A program made the translations under genes and the position numbers. Shown here piece by piece: positions 5,427-7,392 of a stretch of DNA of 7,392 nucleotides (positions within the stretch are counted from its first letter, which is position 1; the number at the start of each line of letters is the position of its first letter). This stretch comes from an uncultured Gemmatimonadota bacterium. GTDB lineage: Bacteria; Gemmatimonadota; Gemmatimonadetes; Gemmatimonadales; Gemmatimonadaceae. Location of the stretch: contig CAMPKM010000133.1 in assembly GCA_946887155.1 (NCBI GenBank), positions 1 to 7,392 on the forward strand, read 5' to 3'. Under the pieces are notes generated by a model that worked only from the letters and a program-made list of their open reading frames with translations, was not told the DNA's origin and did not search any database.

Positions 5427-6593
5427 ATGCAAGCCGCGTGCTGGATGGGAAGACAGGAAGTCGAAGTCCGCGACGTTCCTGATCCCGTCATCATGAACTC
5501 CCGCGACGCCATCGTACGGGTCACGTCGACCGCGATCTGCGGGTCCGACCTGCACCTCTACAACGGCTACATCCCGACGATGAAGAAGGGTGACATCCTC
5601 GGCCACGAGTTCATGGGCGAGGTGATGGAAACGGGATCGGCCGTGAAGAACATTCTGCCCGGCGACCGGGTCGTCGTGCCCTTCTGCATTGCCTGCGGCA
5701 TGTGCTGGTCATGCCAGCAGGGACTGACGTCTGCGTGCGAGAATTCGAACCCGAGCGGCACGACCCAGGAACGGCTCTGGGGACATTCCGGGTCGGGCGC
5801 ATTCGGCTACTCGCACCTCACCGGCGGCTTCCAGGGCGCGCAGGCCCAGTTCGTCCGCGTTCCATTCGCGGATTTTGGCGCGCTCAAGGTCAACGGACTG
5901 CCTGACGAGAAGGTGCTCTTCCTCGGCGACATCCTTCCGACCGGCTACATGGCGGCCGAGATGTGCAACATCATGCCCGGTCAGGTCATCGCAGTCTGGG
6001 GATGCGGACCCGTCGGCCAGTTTGCCATTCGGTCCGCCTTCCTGCTTGGCGCGGAACGCGTGATCGCCATCGACCGGTTCGATTACCGCCTGGAGCTGGC
6101 GCGTCAGGCCGGCGCGGATACGATCGACTACAGCCAGGTCGACGGTCATCTCGACGTGCTTCGCGAAATGACGGGCGGTCGCGGACCGGATGCCTGCATC
6201 GATGCCGTCGGCCTCGAAGCGCATTCGGAAGGCCTGCAGCATGCCTACGATCGGGTGAAGCAGGCCGTGCGGCTCGAGTCGGATCGTCCGATTGCGTTGC
6301 GCGAGGCGATCATGGCCTGTCGCAACGGTGGCATCGTGTCGGTGGTCGGCGCCTACGGTGGACTGATCGACAAGTTCCCGATGGGTGTCGTCATGAATCG
6401 CGGCCTGACCATTCGCAGCAGCCAGACGCCGGTGCATCGCTACATGCGGCCGTTGCTGAACCTGATCGAGAACGACGAGATCGATCCGAGTGTGATCATC
6501 ACGCACCGGCTGCCCCTGTCCGAAGCGGCTCACGGCTACGACATCTTTCTCAACAAGGAAGACCGCTGCGAGAAGGTGGTGTTGACGGCCTGA
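5427..6593 (+). CDS. Zinc- and NAD-dependent alcohol/formaldehyde dehydrogenase-like protein (MDR family)
   Basis: The 388-residue protein is of normal length for the medium-chain dehydrogenase group that includes glutathione-independent formaldehyde dehydrogenase. Probable catalytic-zinc ligands are C38 (ICGSD), H60 with E61 (GHE) and D168 in GDILPTGY. Structural-zinc cysteines follow C-x2-C-x2-C-x7-C at C90, C93, C96 and C104. The Rossmann motif is G192-C-G-P-V-G197, and D216 at the end of the second strand favours NAD over NADP. It should oxidise an alcohol or hydrated aldehyde in the cytosol; the true substrate is not evident, and many homologues are uncharacterised. The start at ATG 5427 has GGGAG at 5417-5421, 5 nt upstream. 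It lies 13 nt after the SRPBCC gene and is probably co-transcribed with it. An additional cysteine, C87, precedes the structural-zinc loop. The long antisense reading frame over it is a codon-bias shadow. Confidence 0.93.
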   Translation: MQAACWMGRQEVEVRDVPDPVIMNSRDAIVRVTSTAICGSDLHLYNGYIPTMKKGDILGHEFMGEVMETGSAVKNILPGDRVVVPFCIACGMCWSCQQGLTSACENSNPSGTTQERLWGHSGSGAFGYSHLTGGFQGAQAQFVRVPFADFGALKVNGLPDEKVLFLGDILPTGYMAAEMCNIMPGQVIAVWGCGPVGQFAIRSAFLLGAERVIAIDRFDYRLELARQAGADTIDYSQVDGHLDVLREMTGGRGPDACIDAVGLEAHSEGLQHAYDRVKQAVRLESDRPIALREAIMACRNGGIVSVVGAYGGLIDKFPMGVVMNRGLTIRSSQTPVHRYMRPLLNLIENDEIDPSVIITHRLPLSEAAHGYDIFLNKEDRCEKVVLTA

Positions 6594-6679
6594 CATCCGC
6601 TCCAGCCGTTCCGATTTGATCAGCGCGCTGTCATTGTTCTCTCGGACCGTGTCTGCCAACCGCTGATCGTCGGAGGCTG
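6594..6679 (+). other. Short gap between the dehydrogenase and cytochrome genes
   Basis: These 86 bases hold no recognisable gene or clear terminator. An 8-bp inverted repeat (GATCAGCG 6618-6625, CGCTGATC 6661-6668) has a 35-nt loop and is weak. GGAGG at 6672-6676 is the probable ribosome-binding site of the cytochrome gene, although it sits only 3 nt before the ATG. Whether the cytochrome has its own promoter cannot be told. Confidence 0.4.
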
Positions 6680-7392
6680 ATGCCAACTGGTGTCGCGCGA
6701 GGCCTGAGCGTGTGGATAGTCCTGCTCGCGTGCTGCGCCCGCGTAACAGCGGCGCAGCAGCCGGCGGTGAGGCTCGAACCACTATCCCCGTTTTCCGCGC
6801 GAAAGGCGGAAGCGCTGTTGCGGAATCACCTGCCGTGCCTCGGGTGCCACAGGCTCGGACGTGACGGCGGCGCGATCGGTCCCGATCTCACGACCGTCCG
6901 CGAGCGGCGGTCGCCGGCCTATATCGCGGCGATGATCGCTGACCCGCAGCGCCTCGTGCCTGGCTCGGTCATGCCGAAGACGCGCATGCCTGACGCGACC
7001 CGCGACCTCATCGCCCGGTTCCTGGCGTCGCAACCGGGGAACGCGCCCGATACGCCGTTGCCAGCGCCGGGGCCGCCCGTTGTTCCACCGGAAACCGACG
7101 GTGCGGCGCTTTACGCAAAATGGTGCGTGTCGTGTCACGGCCGCACTGGCCGCGGCGACGGACCTAACGCGGCGAACCTCCCGGTGAAACCGGCGGCCCA
7201 CGCCTCGCGTGAGGCCATGTCGGCCCGCCCGGATGATTCGTTGTTCGACACCATCGCCGGCGGCGGTGCGATCATGAACCGGAGCGCCCGCATGCCGTCG
7301 TTCGGAGCGACGCTCACGCCTCAGGAGATCCGGGCTCTCGTCAGGCATATCCGGTCGTTGTGCCGCTGTGAGGGACCGGGGTGGAGCCGCCC
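6680..7392 (+). CDS. Exported dihaem c-type cytochrome (partial, runs off the right edge)
   Basis: The frame is open from ATG 6680 through 237 codons to the window end. An N-terminal export signal (LSVWIVLLACCARVTAAQQ) could be cut after TAA near residue 25. The LLAC at residues 15-18 could alternatively be an imperfect lipobox with Cys18 lipidated. Two class I cytochrome c domains follow. The first has CLGCH at C53, C56 and H57, then GxxGPDLT, with M98 or M103 as the likely axial ligand. The second has CVSCH at C149, C152 and H153 in the context W-CVSCHGRTGRGDG, and RMPSF with M205 as the probable ligand. A Pro-rich linker (about 121-138) joins them. It should act as a periplasmic electron carrier or as a subunit of an oxidase or dehydrogenase; its partner is not in view. 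The GGAGG upstream supports the start, although the spacing is short. The second domain ends near the edge, with unusual extra cysteines C228 and C230. The C-terminus is missing. Confidence 0.88.
   Translation, partial: MPTGVARGLSVWIVLLACCARVTAAQQPAVRLEPLSPFSARKAEALLRNHLPCLGCHRLGRDGGAIGPDLTTVRERRSPAYIAAMIADPQRLVPGSVMPKTRMPDATRDLIARFLASQPGNAPDTPLPAPGPPVVPPETDGAALYAKWCVSCHGRTGRGDGPNAANLPVKPAAHASREAMSARPDDSLFDTIAGGGAIMNRSARMPSFGATLTPQEIRALVRHIRSLCRCEGPGWSR

Noticed and set aside
6618..6668. GATCAGCG/CGCTGATC inverted repeat as a terminator or operator
   Set aside because: The 8-bp arms are 35 nt apart with no T-tract, so pairing is weak and chance is likely.
5709..6782. 357-codon minus-strand open frame antisense to the dehydrogenase
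   Set aside because: It mirrors the codon structure of a strongly supported zinc dehydrogenase, has no recognisable domain and is a common GC-rich shadow.
1917..7169. CCTAACG words as integron attC core sites (RYYYAAC/GTTRRRY)
   Set aside because: The copies are single, scattered and partly inside conserved genes. They are not paired into folded recombination sites around small cassettes, and no integrase is present.

Overview
The window is GC-rich bacterial chromosomal DNA, probably from a soil or aquatic Gemmatimonadota or Acidobacteriota (Vicinamibacteria-like) member. That placement rests only on the high GC content, the CLGCH-type cytochrome and the general style of the proteins. It has not been checked with a marker gene. 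I see no tRNA, rRNA, CRISPR array, insertion sequence or phage module.

Left block, minus strand (about 2460 down to 1). A probable operon runs from an EntS-like MFS exporter (2407-1178), through a 10-codon coupled mini-ORF (1178-1146), to a luciferase-like flavin-dependent oxidoreductase (1149-100). It ends in the first 28 codons of a probable CPBP-family intramembrane protease that runs off the window (84-1). A perfect palindrome (2441-2460) lies just upstream of the MFS gene and may be an operator. None of the three main start codons in this block has a clear Shine-Dalgarno sequence.

Middle block, minus strand (4627 down to 2656). Three tightly packed small membrane-protein genes encode a holin-X/YqjE-like protein, a single-TM coiled-coil protein with a DUF883-like tail, and a DUF3618 protein with two TM segments. 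The layout recalls the enterobacterial yqjD-yqjE stress and stationary-phase genes. The 248-bp gap between this block and the MFS gene is rich in inverted repeats, including a perfect 11-bp GC-rich stem.

Right block, plus strand (4874 to the end). A 246-bp divergent promoter region separates the membrane block from an SRPBCC-domain gene (4874-5413). This is followed after 13 nt by a zinc- and NAD-dependent alcohol/formaldehyde dehydrogenase-like gene (5427-6593). After 86 nt comes an exported dihaem c-type cytochrome (6680 on), open at the right edge.

The most notable signals outside standard genes are the mini-ORF linking the MFS and oxidoreductase genes, the MFS operator-like palindrome, and the 7-mer CCTAACG, which recurs six times. 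Several of its copies supply stop codons or rare TTA leucine codons. I found no clear case of a wholly new multi-gene system. The divergent membrane-stress/SRPBCC-dehydrogenase locus is the best candidate for an under-described functional unit.
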